This document shows, piece by piece, positions 11,736-22,471 of a DNA stretch of 64,000 nucleotides. This stretch comes from Amaurobius ferox. Taxonomy: Eukaryota; Arthropoda; Arachnida; Araneae; Amaurobiidae. The translations under genes were made by a program, and so were the position numbers. The stretch is taken from contig OX578147.1 in assembly GCA_951213105.1 (NCBI GenBank), positions 122,832,442 through 122,896,441 of the forward strand, written 5' to 3'. Position 1 is the first letter of the stretch; each line of letters opens with the position of its first letter. Under the pieces are notes generated by a model. The model made no database searches and was not told where the DNA came from. It saw only the letters and a program-made list of their open reading frames with translations.

Positions 11736-13732
11736 CTAACATACATGCACACACTAATATACATACACACACACTAACATATATATATATATATACTAAC
11801 ATACATAAAAACACATTAACATACACAAACATACACACACATATAGCCACCACATCAAGAACATTAGATTCGCATTCTGAGATGCTTAACTCTCTAAAAT
11901 TTTAAATTCGAATGTTAGACCCCGTCACGTACTTTATACATTTTGCTATGATTGTAGGGAAAGTAAGAAGGGGATGGAAAAGTGTAATATTTCCGGTGGA
12001 AATAGAACAAGCTTGGAACTAAAATTGTGCGTGGTATTAAATTATTCCGTTGTAAAGCTAATGCTATTCTGTGATAAATTACGCATAAAATAGTTATTTA
12101 TTTAACATTATTCAATGTCCTGATTTTTTTCCCTCAAAAATTCATTAAATAATTGTTCTGTATTTGAAACGCACGGTCACACCTAAAATCAAAAATGGTT
12201 AAATCATGGAGTTAGAAAGGAGATAAAACTCCTATGAATGAAACGCTTGAAAATGCCATAATGCTTTGAGAATTACATCTAGGTGTCGATAATGTTAGTA
12301 GTCGTTATCGATAGTGTAATAGTCGCTATTGTTAGTTGACACAACAGAAAGGCGTGTTATTCAGTATATGTATTTTTGATTATTTTTAAATTAAGTGTTC
12401 CCTAATTATGAGTATAATTAATCCATATTTCTTCATAGTTGTAGGATTGAGCACAGAATATATGCAGATAAAAATAAATTGAAAGGTAAAATAATTTTGA
12501 ATACCTACGACTATTCTTTGTTTGAGTTCTACTTTGCATTGAGCTAATATTATTTTTACAAAGCTGACATTTTAAATTAATCATTTAGTCCTTTGGCCGT
12601 AGAAATGCATATAATACAGGGCTACCTACCTTACCACAGCGCCATCTGAATTATTGTCTCAAACGATATTTGTGTTTTCTTAATATGACTCCTTACTTTT
12701 ACCTCCATGGTTCTATATGCAATGATTGTAATAATCGTACCAAATCACGTTTCAAGAGCTCTAGTCGTTCGTGAGATATCGCATTTATAGACTCTCTTTC
12801 TCGCATACACACAGACATTACATCAGAAATGATTCAAGTTACGATGCGAGTTAAGGATTGCTTAAAACGTGATAATTCTTCAAGAGATTAGCATTTTCGC
12901 CTTGGTACAATACACTCCCTATTCAGTATACTATGTATGTAGAGAAAGTAAAAATATGTTTAATATAAATTTCATCAAAATGCCCTAGGGAATGCATTTG
13001 AAATACCAGACCTTTTCGAAAATGCTCTATTATATTTATATGAAATATCACATATAAAATCGGAAAGAAATATTGATAAACTAATTTTAAATATAAATTA
13101 ACATTGTCTGGTCCTATCTGTGTTTGATTAATTTAACAGGAAACCTTCTTCTTATACCACAAAAGTAATCATAATCACCATTCTTCTTGGTAAATGTAAT
13201 TATGCTGAGCCGGACTTTTCACCGAAATTCTAATTACTTTTTCGTGTCATAAAGAATATCTTTAAAATCGTTATTTCGGTAAGAGTATAAAGCCATTTCG
13301 AAGTTTTGCTTACTTCTTTGACTGAAGGGGCAGAAAGTATTTCTTTCGGGTTCTTAAAAACGCAGGACTGTAAAGTGATTAGTATTTTTAGAATTTTGAA
13401 ATTTCGAAATGGACTTGAATGAGAAACGCAAAATGTTTGTAATTTTTTGATCAAATTAGATCCTGATAAAATAATATTTTGCTTAGATTTGGAAGGGTAG
13501 ATTCGTTAAAAAAATTAATTATCAAATTTTTAGAGAATATGTTTTGAAGAAAATACAAGTATCAATCGCGATTCCACCACGGTTTTTCAACATGTCCAGT
13601 CGACGATTTAAACATTCTATTGCGGCTCTATTCTGGTCGATAGAGGGCGCTTTTATAGCGGAACGACAAAATTTTTTGCAAGAACAGTCTCGTTTGAAGC
13701 TTCATTGTAAGAGCGCCCTCTGCTGATCGAAA
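11736..13732. other. Spacer of the large inverted duplication, made of repeat relics
   Basis: It holds a CA/TA-rich tract (11740-11850). A copy of the GAAAGTA-hairpin family 3' end follows (about 11895-11965: ATTCGAATGTTAGACCCCGT, then ACTTTATAC...GGAAAGTA). A sequence at 12590-12720 is matched in inverse orientation at about 62890-63010. A second hairpin-family end (12805-12955) precedes a diverged third copy of arm sequence (13085-13400, same orientation as 14590-14940). A short foldback lies at 13630-13738. No gene is recognised. Confidence 0.6.
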
Positions 13733-13738
13733 TCAGAA
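13630..13738. repeat. Short foldback or MITE-like sequence with GAGGGCGC ends
   Basis: Left ATTCTGGTCGATAGAGGGCG (13630-13649) is matched in inverse orientation by a sequence at about 13710-13738 (GAGCGCCCTC...ATCAGAAT). The match has a 3-nt gap and a few mismatches. The inner 50 bp is unrelated sequence. It abuts the start of the right arm, so it may mark a breakpoint. It encodes nothing. Confidence 0.55.
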
Positions 13739-14331
13739 TAACGAAGACCAAGATTAAAATATGGCCCTCGGACTGAAATTCTTATTTTCTACAATTAAAA
13801 TGAATTATACATTATAAACAGAAAATATTACATTTTTAAAAAGTATTTTTTTTTAATATTACACCATTTAAGACATTAAAATAAAATTACAATTAGGCCA
13901 GAGGGCTTTCAGACGTCATAAATTCCTTCGACAGTGGCAAAGCAATATGAGAGGAAAAACATGAGCTTTTATACACAATGAGAAACGAAAATTTTCATAT
14001 GAACAGTCGGATTATCCGAGACAACATAAAATCGTTAAATTACCAAATAAAAATATAACACATATATAACTGCAATTCAAAAATGCATGTGTCATGTACA
14101 GTTAAAATTCATGTGTGTGTTAGCTACGTTATGGGGCTAATGCAAGAAATATATTACACTTAAGAGCGTTTGAAATAGGGCAGCAGTTTTGGCGTAACCG
14201 TGTGTACGCCGGCTCAGTCATTTTTATCATTTTATACACCAGCGTTAAAGCGTTCTTTGGTTTTCGAGAATTTCCTGTGAGTTAAGGTGAAGTTTCATTC
14301 AGAACTTTGCATCTTAAATCCTGAGCAACAT

Positions 14332-14479
14332 CAGGTACATTTCATTGTTCTTCATAAAATAAAAAATAAAACAAGTTTTATTCGCATTTTAGTAAATTTG
14401 GCTCAGGTACATTTTAAACATTGTTCTTCATAAAATAAAAAATAAAACAAGTTTTATTCGCATTTTAGTAAATTTGGCT
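14332..14479. repeat. 72-bp tandem duplication private to the right arm
   Basis: CAGGTACATTT...AAATTTGGCT occurs at 14332-14403 and again at 14404-14479. The second unit has a few extra bases after the start. The matching place in the left arm (about 11060-11135) has a single copy, so the doubling came after the inverted duplication. Confidence 0.85.
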
Positions 14480-15399
14480 AGAAAATATTTTTGTATTATC
14501 AATCAAATACAATAAGAGTTGAAAATCCCGTATTACATTATTTTTTAATCCCACACATAAAATCGGACAGAACATCAATGAACTAATTTAAATTTAAATT
14601 ATCTTTTACAGTCACATCCGTATTTGATTAATTTACAACATTTTTCTTTTACCACAAAGGTAGTCATAATCGCTATTCTTGTTCAATCTAATTATGTTCA
14701 GTGAAAGTTTTCACCCCGATCCTAATTACTTTTTCGTGTAATAAAGAATATCATAGAGATGAAATATTAAAGCAAGAGTGTTAAGCTATTTTCTCCATTT
14801 TCAAAGTTTTGCTCATTCCTTTGAATGAAGAGTAACTAACATTTCTTTCGAATCCGTAAAATTTTTCGTGTCGTAATGATTAGTACAAAAGTTTCATTTT
14901 GAAATTTACAAATTTCGAAATGAAATTAAATAAGTATTGTAAAACCATTGCATTTCTGTTTAGTTTGATGGGGAGACAGAATTATTTTTTAGAATAGACA
15001 AATATGATTCTTGATTGTGTTATTCGTAGACTGTATTTTTGGAAAATGACCTAAAGCATCATAACTTCTTCTTTTGCCGAATTTCCTAATCTCTCGTAGT
15101 TTAAAAAAAATTAATGAGCCTGATATAACTTTAATTTTTAACGGATGGAATCAAATCTCGAATGAAGGTCTACAGTACATATTCCTCAATGTTCAGTTTT
15201 ACACAGATTATGGGTTTATGCTTCTTCTAAGCAATTCGGTAAACTTAATTTAATATAAACACGTGCTTGAACATGATGACCTAGTTGTTGTTACTAATCC
15301 CACTTGTAAGGTATAAATAACCAGCCAAAGTCCCTGATTTAAGGGGAAAGATTGCACCTTCTATTGGTCTAAAGACTCCATGGTAGATGTCTAACTTTG

Positions 15400-15612
15400 T
15401 CCTTTACCACCCAATTTAGACCGAAACTGGGTGGGATAGCTTCCACAGGGATCGTAAACTCCTTCCCTTGCCATCAACCTCTTGGAAGGACTTTTGAAAC
15501 CACAAATGTAATATGCCTATACTCTGTGTAGACACGGATATTGCTTTGGACAGCTCCGAGAGGCGAATGTAGGTCTTTCTCGTACGATTGCCGTGCCGTA
15601 TCAATTGGCCCA
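15400..15612 (-). mobile_element. tRNA-derived SINE, second family (copy in right arm)
   Basis: It is the inverse partner of the SINE at 9906-10130 at the same place in the other arm. The minus-strand head reads GGATGGGCCAATTGATACGG, and the body carries the CACAGGGATCGT block (plus strand, 15444) also found at 61250. Because both arms carry it at matching positions, it was present before the arms duplicated. Confidence 0.65.
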
Positions 15613-15829
15613 TCCTGTGCACATAAAGGCCTAATAAACAATCAGCTCATTTCGTGGGGCTATATGTTGAGAACATAGGCAAAGTAGGCAAATGCTGGGG
15701 TCATCTTCCGTGCTCAGTGCATCATTTTTTACTATAAAAGTTGTACAGCGGGGGGAGGCTAGGATTTACTCTTACCTACAGGCTCCGGCAAGAGATAAGG
15801 CGGCCCTAGTTGTGTGTGCATGTATGTTA

Positions 15830-16330
15830 GTGTGTGTATGTATGCATGTTAGTGTATATAACTGTGAGGAAATATCTCACGAACAAATGGAGGACTTTGA
15901 AAATGATGTAGTATAATTATTATAATCAGTATATACTAGAACCCTATTGATTTTAAACTCAAATGAATGTTCATAAAAATCCCCAACTTTCGAATACATT
16001 TTTGAAAAAATCATTAAAAAATCATGACCTTCAATAATGATAAATAATCATTTCAGACATAACTTTTCAATAAAAAACGAAACATACAAATTTCTAAATG
16101 GTCGCATGAAAAGTTCTTGATATAGAGTATTTTTCAATTAAATCTATAGAAAACTTACGTAAAATTAAAACAGTAGTTAGTATCATTTTTTGTTTACTTC
16201 CCATATGCTACTAAGCTACATAATACTATACAACACATTTACTAAAGTAATTCACATGGAGTTAGATCGTTCCATTCACTCAAGAAAAATTTTCTTGTTT
16301 TGAATTTTGATGCTAAAGACTTCAATAGCC
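15830..16330 (-). repeat. GAAAGTA-hairpin family, decayed copy lacking its hairpin end
   Basis: It resembles 34215-34640 and 53500-53930. Landmarks in order are a GT-rich start, ATATCTCACGAACAAATGGA, an ATTTTAAACTCAAATGAATG line, TTTGAAAAAATCATTAAAAA, a CTTCAATAATG line, a TTTTCAATAAAAAACGA line, and GTTAGATCGTTCCATTCACT near the far end. No protein is encoded. Confidence 0.6.
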
Positions 16331-17244
16331 ATTTGTCTCACGGGATATTAATTAAACGTAAATCGCATTTCAATGCGGATTTTGCATGTGATAAATTATT
16401 TTGTTTTGATCAAAAAATCGCCAAACATGCCCAAATGTCTATGTGGTATTAGTTCAATGCTAATGACATTGAAGTATTGCTTAATTTGTGTAAAATCTAA
16501 GTCAATTCGACACCTAGTTTCTGATGCTGCCACAGATAAAAGTTTTTAATGCTACAGTAGATAAATTTTAATGTGCAATTAAGGCCAAAAACATTACTCC
16601 TTAGACCTCGTCATGATTCTTTGTAAGTGAAAGAAGTAATTTGATTGTGTAGGGAAAGTCATATGCCATAGGGAAAGTCATTGTGTAGCAAAAATCCAGA
16701 TCACATTTTTCTCTTATGAACTTAACTCAATCCTTTCAGAGGTGGTATTTGCATAGCGCAAATTCAACGTGAATAGTCTGTAAAATTTAATTATGAGCCG
16801 ATTTTTATTCTGAAGCATATCAGAAAAAAATCTACATACTTTCTTTTATCAAGCACAAATCGCAACATTATAAAGATATTATTATTTTTATGAAAATAAA
16901 TTAAAAACATTTCCTACATTTATTTTTAATTTGAACATTTACGCTTTACTGATTTTACTTGAAGACATATTTATGGAATATCCAACATTAGATAGATTTA
17001 TCATATATGAAATTTCTTGGCACATTTTGGTTGTAGATGCGTGGTATTTGCACACTGAAAACACCTGTCCCCAAGGGAGATAAAAGTACGCTCTTCGGTA
17101 GCTCAAGCTAAAAGTACAATCTTTAAAACTAAGTATTAGCATAATTAAAACTGAAATTAAAAGTTATCAAACTAATATATTTTACGTTGCTTTCTGAACA
17201 CCTCACATTGAGAAAACAAAACAGCGCTATGATATCCATACATA
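16331..17244. other. AT-rich non-coding stretch
   Basis: Nothing is recognisable apart from short phrases near 16600-16690 (GGGAAAGTCAT twice). No gene-like frame is present. Confidence 0.55.
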
Positions 17245-17450
17245 ATAACAAGTAACAAACTACAAATAACAAGTAATGTATAACTACTAACAACAAGTGA
17301 TGTATAACTACAAGTAATGTATAACTACAAGCAACAATTAATGTATAACTACAAATAGCAATTAATTTATAACTACAAATAACAATTAATGTGTAACTAC
17401 AAACAACAAGTAATGTATAACTACAAACGACAAGTAATGTATTATAGATT
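17245..17450 (+). repeat. 24-bp minisatellite, about eight imperfect units
   Basis: The unit is close to ACAAGTAATGTATAACTACA plus a variable AACA tail. Central units (17310-17420) keep a 24-bp period with single-base variants. Confidence 0.8.
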
Positions 17451-18437
17451 CTTTCAAGTAAATGAGCATACTTAATTCAAAATAATCAGAACACCTGAAA
17501 ATGAAAAAATTATTTGACATTTCATAAAAATAATAATCTTATTTTAAAACATTCTTTATGCTTTGTAATCCCCCAGAACGAGGAAAGTAATTAGAAAATG
17601 GGAAAAAATTTTAGAGCATAATTGGGTTTTAAAACTTGGAAAGGTAACGCCTCATCAAAAAAAAAAATATCATGTTACCTGTTACTTGAATCGGCGGAGA
17701 ATGTGACTAGAAGATGTATTATTAATTTTATCTTAAGAAGCTCATTAAGATATTTTTATTTCACGTTATGCAAATGTGTTCGTAACTAATGAATTTCATA
17801 AAAGGCAATATTTAACATACAAAATGTCTGACCTAGTGTATAAGAATGAATTACGCTCCTAGTGCATAATTGCGGTGAAAGCCTTTGATTCACGTTCCTT
17901 ATAACGGCAGAGCTTCTGATCATAGAAACATGACTGTAATAACTGTGATCATCATTTTGTCTAGTTAGTGAAGAACTGTGCTCAAACTTCCGTTCAATAA
18001 ATAAGCAACACATTGCTCTATTAATCGTCCATCAACACCCTGAGAGCAATAAAATATTCCCTCAAAAACTGCTACATTAATAACGCAATAAATAAAACTC
18101 CGCAAATATAGCAGAAATACAAAAATAAACGGCTCTGCTAGTTTCAAAAGTAGATAACAGGCTTTTTCTTCAGGATCGGCACCAATCACGACCTCTCTTT
18201 CTCTGTGGTTTCGTTCGTACGTTGACCACGTGAACCATTCTGAGTTGCCGACATGACTTGAGTAAATGAAGTCGCACGTCTTGGCGGTCCTGAAGAATAA
18301 TGCTGTTATTTGCCTTTCTATCTAGTAGACTAGTTTATTTTTATATTTATGCTGCATTTGTGAAATTTTAATTGATTGTGTACTCTTAGAGCAGTTTTGT
18401 GAGCAATGGACTGAAGCTCTAGAGTAGAGGTTACAGT
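17451..18437. other. Non-coding; contains a GTAATTAG-family relic
   Basis: Positions about 17575-17790 resemble the block at 10800-10980 in the left arm: GGAAAGTAATTAG..., a CATAATTGGG line, a TGTTACCTG line, and GAATGTGACTAGAAGATG. The rest shows nothing. The minus-strand open frames at 17786-18189 have no recognisable domain. Confidence 0.5.
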
Positions 18438-18805
18438 CCCTTACAGCATTTTTTTTCACAGTGACGTAAGATTTACGTCACACTGTGAGTTTGGGACGTC
18501 GCAGTACGTCTCGGTAATGTCAGATTGAGGTCACAGCGAAGTCATTTTGGTCATTTTCATGGTCGTTTGTGACGTCGCATATTAACTTGTTTGTGACGCC
18601 ACATTGTAATTGCCATTGTAATGCCGTCACATTGTTCCGTTTTAATTAAATTGTGGAAACGTCACAGAATATAGTCATAATGAAGTTACAAAGTTACAAA
18701 TACATAACGTCGCATAGAAGTCACAAATATGATGTCACATTGTGACCCAGGTGTCGCGTGACTACAACGTCACTGTCACACATGTGACGATCTTTGCTGT
18801 GAGGG
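18438..18805. mobile_element. MITE-like element packed with TGACGTC/GTCAC motifs
   Basis: The ends CCCTTACAGC and GCTGTGAGGG are near-perfect inverse matches. Inside are an imperfect hairpin at 18457-18489 (CAGTGACGTAA against TTACGTCACACTG) and at least ten more GTGACG, GACGTC, GTCAC or CGTCGC motifs on both strands spread over 360 bp. The sequence is clearly richer in G and C than its flanks. It has no open frame. I cannot find a sure target-site duplication, so the superfamily is open. Confidence 0.6.
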
Positions 18806-20892
18806 GTGGTGAAAAGTTACCGTTGTGCTCATCTAAAATAATTACTAAAACGTGATAAAATAGTATATTTGTCTTTGTAAAAAGAAATACTCTAAAATAC
18901 TCATTAGGATATTCTTACCGTCAATAACCCACCCATTCCGCTGTCCGACATCCAAGATATTTTAATTTATAGTTACAGCAGACGATTTGCTATAGTAATT
19001 GAATTTATTTATACATTGTAGTTCCACTGTAGTAACTAGGGTAACCAACTTATGTTTCATGTAACAAAATCGTTTGTTACTTTTACTGAAAGTCAAGCTA
19101 TTTTGCAAATCAAAGTACATGGTACATACAGATGCTGTGTGTTTACTTTTATTCTAAATGAGCATTCTAGTAAATTAATATAATCATAATATCATTGTCC
19201 TTACGTGCAATTTAAAAATACAAGTAAATATTTGTCATTCTTTAATGATTTTTTTTTGTCAATATAAAACTTGTTTTCAGAATAAAAATAAAATATTAAA
19301 TGCTCTAATCTAGACATACCTCCCACATATTGACTTACGTAAACCCTGGTGTACGAATACTACCTATGGAGACCACTGATCTAGATGACAAATGACATAA
19401 ACTATATTAAATTATGAGTAGAAAAATATTATGCTGTATTTTATATAGAGATAAATATATGGATCGAAATTGTCTGCTATATCAGTATCAAAGTTTTAAA
19501 CAATGTAACAAATTATGTAACTTTATACGAATCCAACCAATACAATTTTATAAAAAAAATATCCCTGGAAACAAAATAAATTTGTATTTTATGAGAAAAA
19601 AAAAATATCTGAAGAATGTTATATATCATCCCTAAGAGTGGAGGTGGTGGTAATTAAGTAAAGAGGAATAAATAAAAAAAAATGAAAAAGTAAGAACGTA
19701 ATTAGGTTTGTTTGACGAATAGTGATTATGAAAACGTTCGGAAGCAAGTAAAAAATGACTTGTCACATTAATCACTAGAAAAAGTAACCGTAAAAAGTGT
19801 GATTTATTTCATTTTTTTTTTCAATCTCAGAATGTTGCCATCTGCTTTCGGGAAATATTTGTTATTAGAAACTGTTAATACTCATATTTTGTTATGTTAT
19901 ATTTTATCTGGGGAATAATAGTATTATGAAATTAGTTATAGGGAAAGAATAATTTATGTTCAATTTTTTACACCAAAAATAATTCAATTTGTAATAAATT
20001 CGAAGTTAAACATGCCGTAATTTAAGTGTGCGAAAAAAATTGGAAACTCTGGTTTGCTTGGCTACTTTGAAAATATTTACTGAAGAACCAAGTATGAGTA
20101 ACAAGTGATTCGATTTTTGAAACATTTTCCTATAAAGTAAAGAACGTTTTGTCAAAATATTATTTGTTATTTTGTCCTAAATATAAATAATTTCGAATCA
20201 ATTCTCTATACGAAACAAATTGGAAGAATCTAAAAGGGGAAAATGTTCCACTTTCTAGAAGAAATGTCATAAAAATGACTGTAAAATCTGGTAATATTTA
20301 AAAATGTAATTCAGTGAAAATCAGATGCGAGCATTTGACTTACTTCTAGAATGTTATGTGATCGCCAGCGATCTCGCTGTTACTAATAAGATTTATTTTA
20401 AGAATGTTCGTCATTTCGTGAAAGCCGTCATGATTCAGCATCTAATACTTCTTGATTAAATAACTTGAATATATGTTACTGTAACTTCTTACAAGAAATT
20501 TATTCTTTAAATTTTGTAATATTTTTTTTATTATTCAGTAATTTTCTTAAAACCTATATCAATAATTTTCTTATAACCTTAAGACTATTGTCGATATATT
20601 ATCTTACATTATTCCGGTCCAAAGAACTAATAATAATAAGTATAAACTGATATATATATACAACAAGATTTTAAGTATGTGCAACAGTTTATGTACAACA
20701 AGATAACAAGTTTTTAAGATATATTATGCACCTGATAGCTGATAAGCAAACAGCACTTATCTTCCAAAGTTAACAAAAATTGACACTGCAACTGTTATGA
20801 GAAAAATTTACTGAATTCAACCCTTATTTAATGCCTGCATGAGTAATTTACAACTTAGACAATAATACCACCACTAGGGTGGGACTTTCAAT
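18806..20892. other. AT-rich non-coding stretch with two repeat relics
   Basis: Positions about 18965-19110 resemble 24640-24790: GCAGACGAT, a GTAGTAACTAGGGTAACC / GTGGTTACT...CTAACC line, then an ACAAATCAAA-type line. Positions about 19680-19810 resemble the GTAATTAGG block of the left arm. Otherwise nothing is recognised. Confidence 0.5.
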
Positions 20893-21503
20893 TTGAAGAG
20901 GACGATGGTTCTAAGTTATCTGGGCACAATGGTAAATTGTAATAACAATATCAAAAGTGAAATTACGAATCGTATAGGTATGGCTAACAGATGCTACTAT
21001 GGTTTACGTAATCAGTTTAAATCAAAATTTATTAGTAGAGAAACAAAGATAGGGTTATACAAGACATTAGTTAAGACCAATAGTTTTATATGGATGTGAA
21101 TACTGGACTATGAGTAAAATTGATGAAAATAAGTTGATGACTTTTGAACGAAAAATCTTGAGAAGAATATTTGGAGCAGTAAAGGAAAATGGAGTGTGGA
21201 GAATAAGATATAATCAAGAATTACAATATAAATTTAGAAAACCAAACATAGTAAAAGTGATTAAAGTGGCTCAACTAAGGTGACTCGGCCATATATATAG
21301 ATATAGAGAGAATAACTTAGTCAAGAAAATAACTTTCCAGGGGCCAGAAAGAAAGAGGAGAGGAAAGCCGTGTACAAGGTGGCTGGACAATGTGGAGAAA
21401 TGGCTGAGGAGTGTTGGAGTCAATAGATGGAGGACAGTGGCGTCGGATAGGTCGAGATGGTGGAAACTGACTGAGACAGCCTTGGCTGGCAATCGGCTGT
21501 AGT
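20893..21503 (+). pseudogene. LINE reverse transcriptase C-terminal fragment (RTE-like), broken
   Basis: This is the last part of a non-LTR retrotransposon ORF, the region after the catalytic palm. The first frame (20893-21075) gives SYLGTMVN, NRIGMANRCYYGL and TKIGLYKTLVK. After a frameshift at about 21078 the next frame gives LYGCEYWTMSKIDE, FERKILRRIFG, ENGVWRIRYNQEL, IVKVIKVAQLR, LGHIYR, then RGKPCTRWLDNVE and ending near 21503. A TGA at 21281-21283 sits where a tryptophan is expected in the RWLGH block. The catalytic motifs are absent, so the copy is 5'-truncated, which is usual for LINEs. The clade is inferred from motif style; CR1-like is the alternative. Confidence 0.85.
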
Positions 21504-22085
21504 GCTTAAGAAGACGAAGATGGTTCTAAGTGGTGTTAGGTGGCGTCTAGGTGTTTTCTTCATATTCTAGTCAAAACTAGTTGCTAATAATAACGATGAA
21601 ATTTATACCTAGAAGGTATAATATAATTGCATAGAAGTTAAACGCATAGAATCATTAGTATAATACATTATATGAAGCAATACGAATGTCAGTTCTTGCA
21701 AATTGTAATTTTAAAAATGCACTTTGTATACATTGAACTTAAACAATAAACCGTTTTGGTAGAAATCAATCGGTATGACTGAAAGAAATGTTCTTAATTT
21801 TCAATTACGTATAATGGTAAAGAAGGCCGATAACTCTTGAAGCGTACACACACTCTTGAAGCGTACGCTATCCATGAAGAGGTTGGATACCACTAGTCTA
21901 GTCGATGATTTAAATTATTTTTGTAATCGCGCTCTCGTTGCAGATTCATAGACCGGTTTTGTAGTTTAATGGAGCTTTATAGCGTGGAATAGCTTATACT
22001 AGCAGTAACATAGTTAACTTGCAATGTACATCATTTTTCGAACCATAATTTTCCAACCTCATACTTGCAAACCTGTGTGGTTGTA
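21504..22085. other. Non-coding
   Basis: The start (21504-21530, AAGAAGACGAAGATGG) looks like the purine-rich tail of the LINE. The rest shows no gene or repeat that I can name. Confidence 0.5.
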
Positions 22086-22471
22086 CAGGGTGTACATAAA
22101 AGAATATCTGGGTTTAAAAGCTGTTTGATATCTTTTAACTTTGAATTATAATAATGAATTGCAAATAAAATGAAGGAGTAACACCTACAGTTTTTCCCTA
22201 CAAGTGTTCAATGTGAGCTCCTTTAGTAACGCGGTACATATCCAACCGATAGGCGATTGCTTCCCAAACAATAATCAGCATGTACTACCGCTGTCAAGCG
22301 GGAAACATTGAGGCATGCGCAGAACTAAAACTGCACGCACAACTTAAACTGCCCATCCTACTAAAACTGTCGTTTCTGCTTTTTGATTCTGGCCTTGAAT
22401 CCATACTGTACACATCATCTAAGAAATACTATAATAAATTAAAACCCCGATATTCTTTTATGTACACCCTA
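22086..22471 (-). mobile_element. Internally deleted mariner-type element
   Basis: The terminal inverted repeats match over about 30 bp (CAGGGTGTACATAAAAGAAT at the left; its inverse, ending TGTACACCCTA, at the right), with TA on both sides (22084-22085 and 22472-22473). On the minus strand about 22195-22270 encodes WEAIAYRLDMYRVTKGAHIE followed by HL and stop. This is the C-terminal signature of the mariner-type transposases with a DUF4817-like N-terminus. The rest of the transposase is missing, so this is a non-autonomous 386-bp derivative. The right terminal G is mutated to A. Confidence 0.85.

Larger units (their letters stand above)
13733..15808. repeat. Right arm of a large inverted duplication
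   Basis: It is the reverse-complement partner of 9697-11735 across nearly its full length. It differs by a 72-bp tandem duplication found only here (14332-14479) and by scattered substitutions and short gaps. Just beyond its outer end (15810-15860) lies a GT-rich tract that mirrors the CA-rich bases before the left arm. No coding frame is conserved between the two arms. Confidence 0.85.

Noticed and set aside
15692..15916. 74-codon plus-strand ORF with a Cys/Val-rich segment, possible secreted peptide
   Set aside because: It spans the outer end of the inverted-duplication arm and a GT-rich tract, which yields the Cys/Val run.
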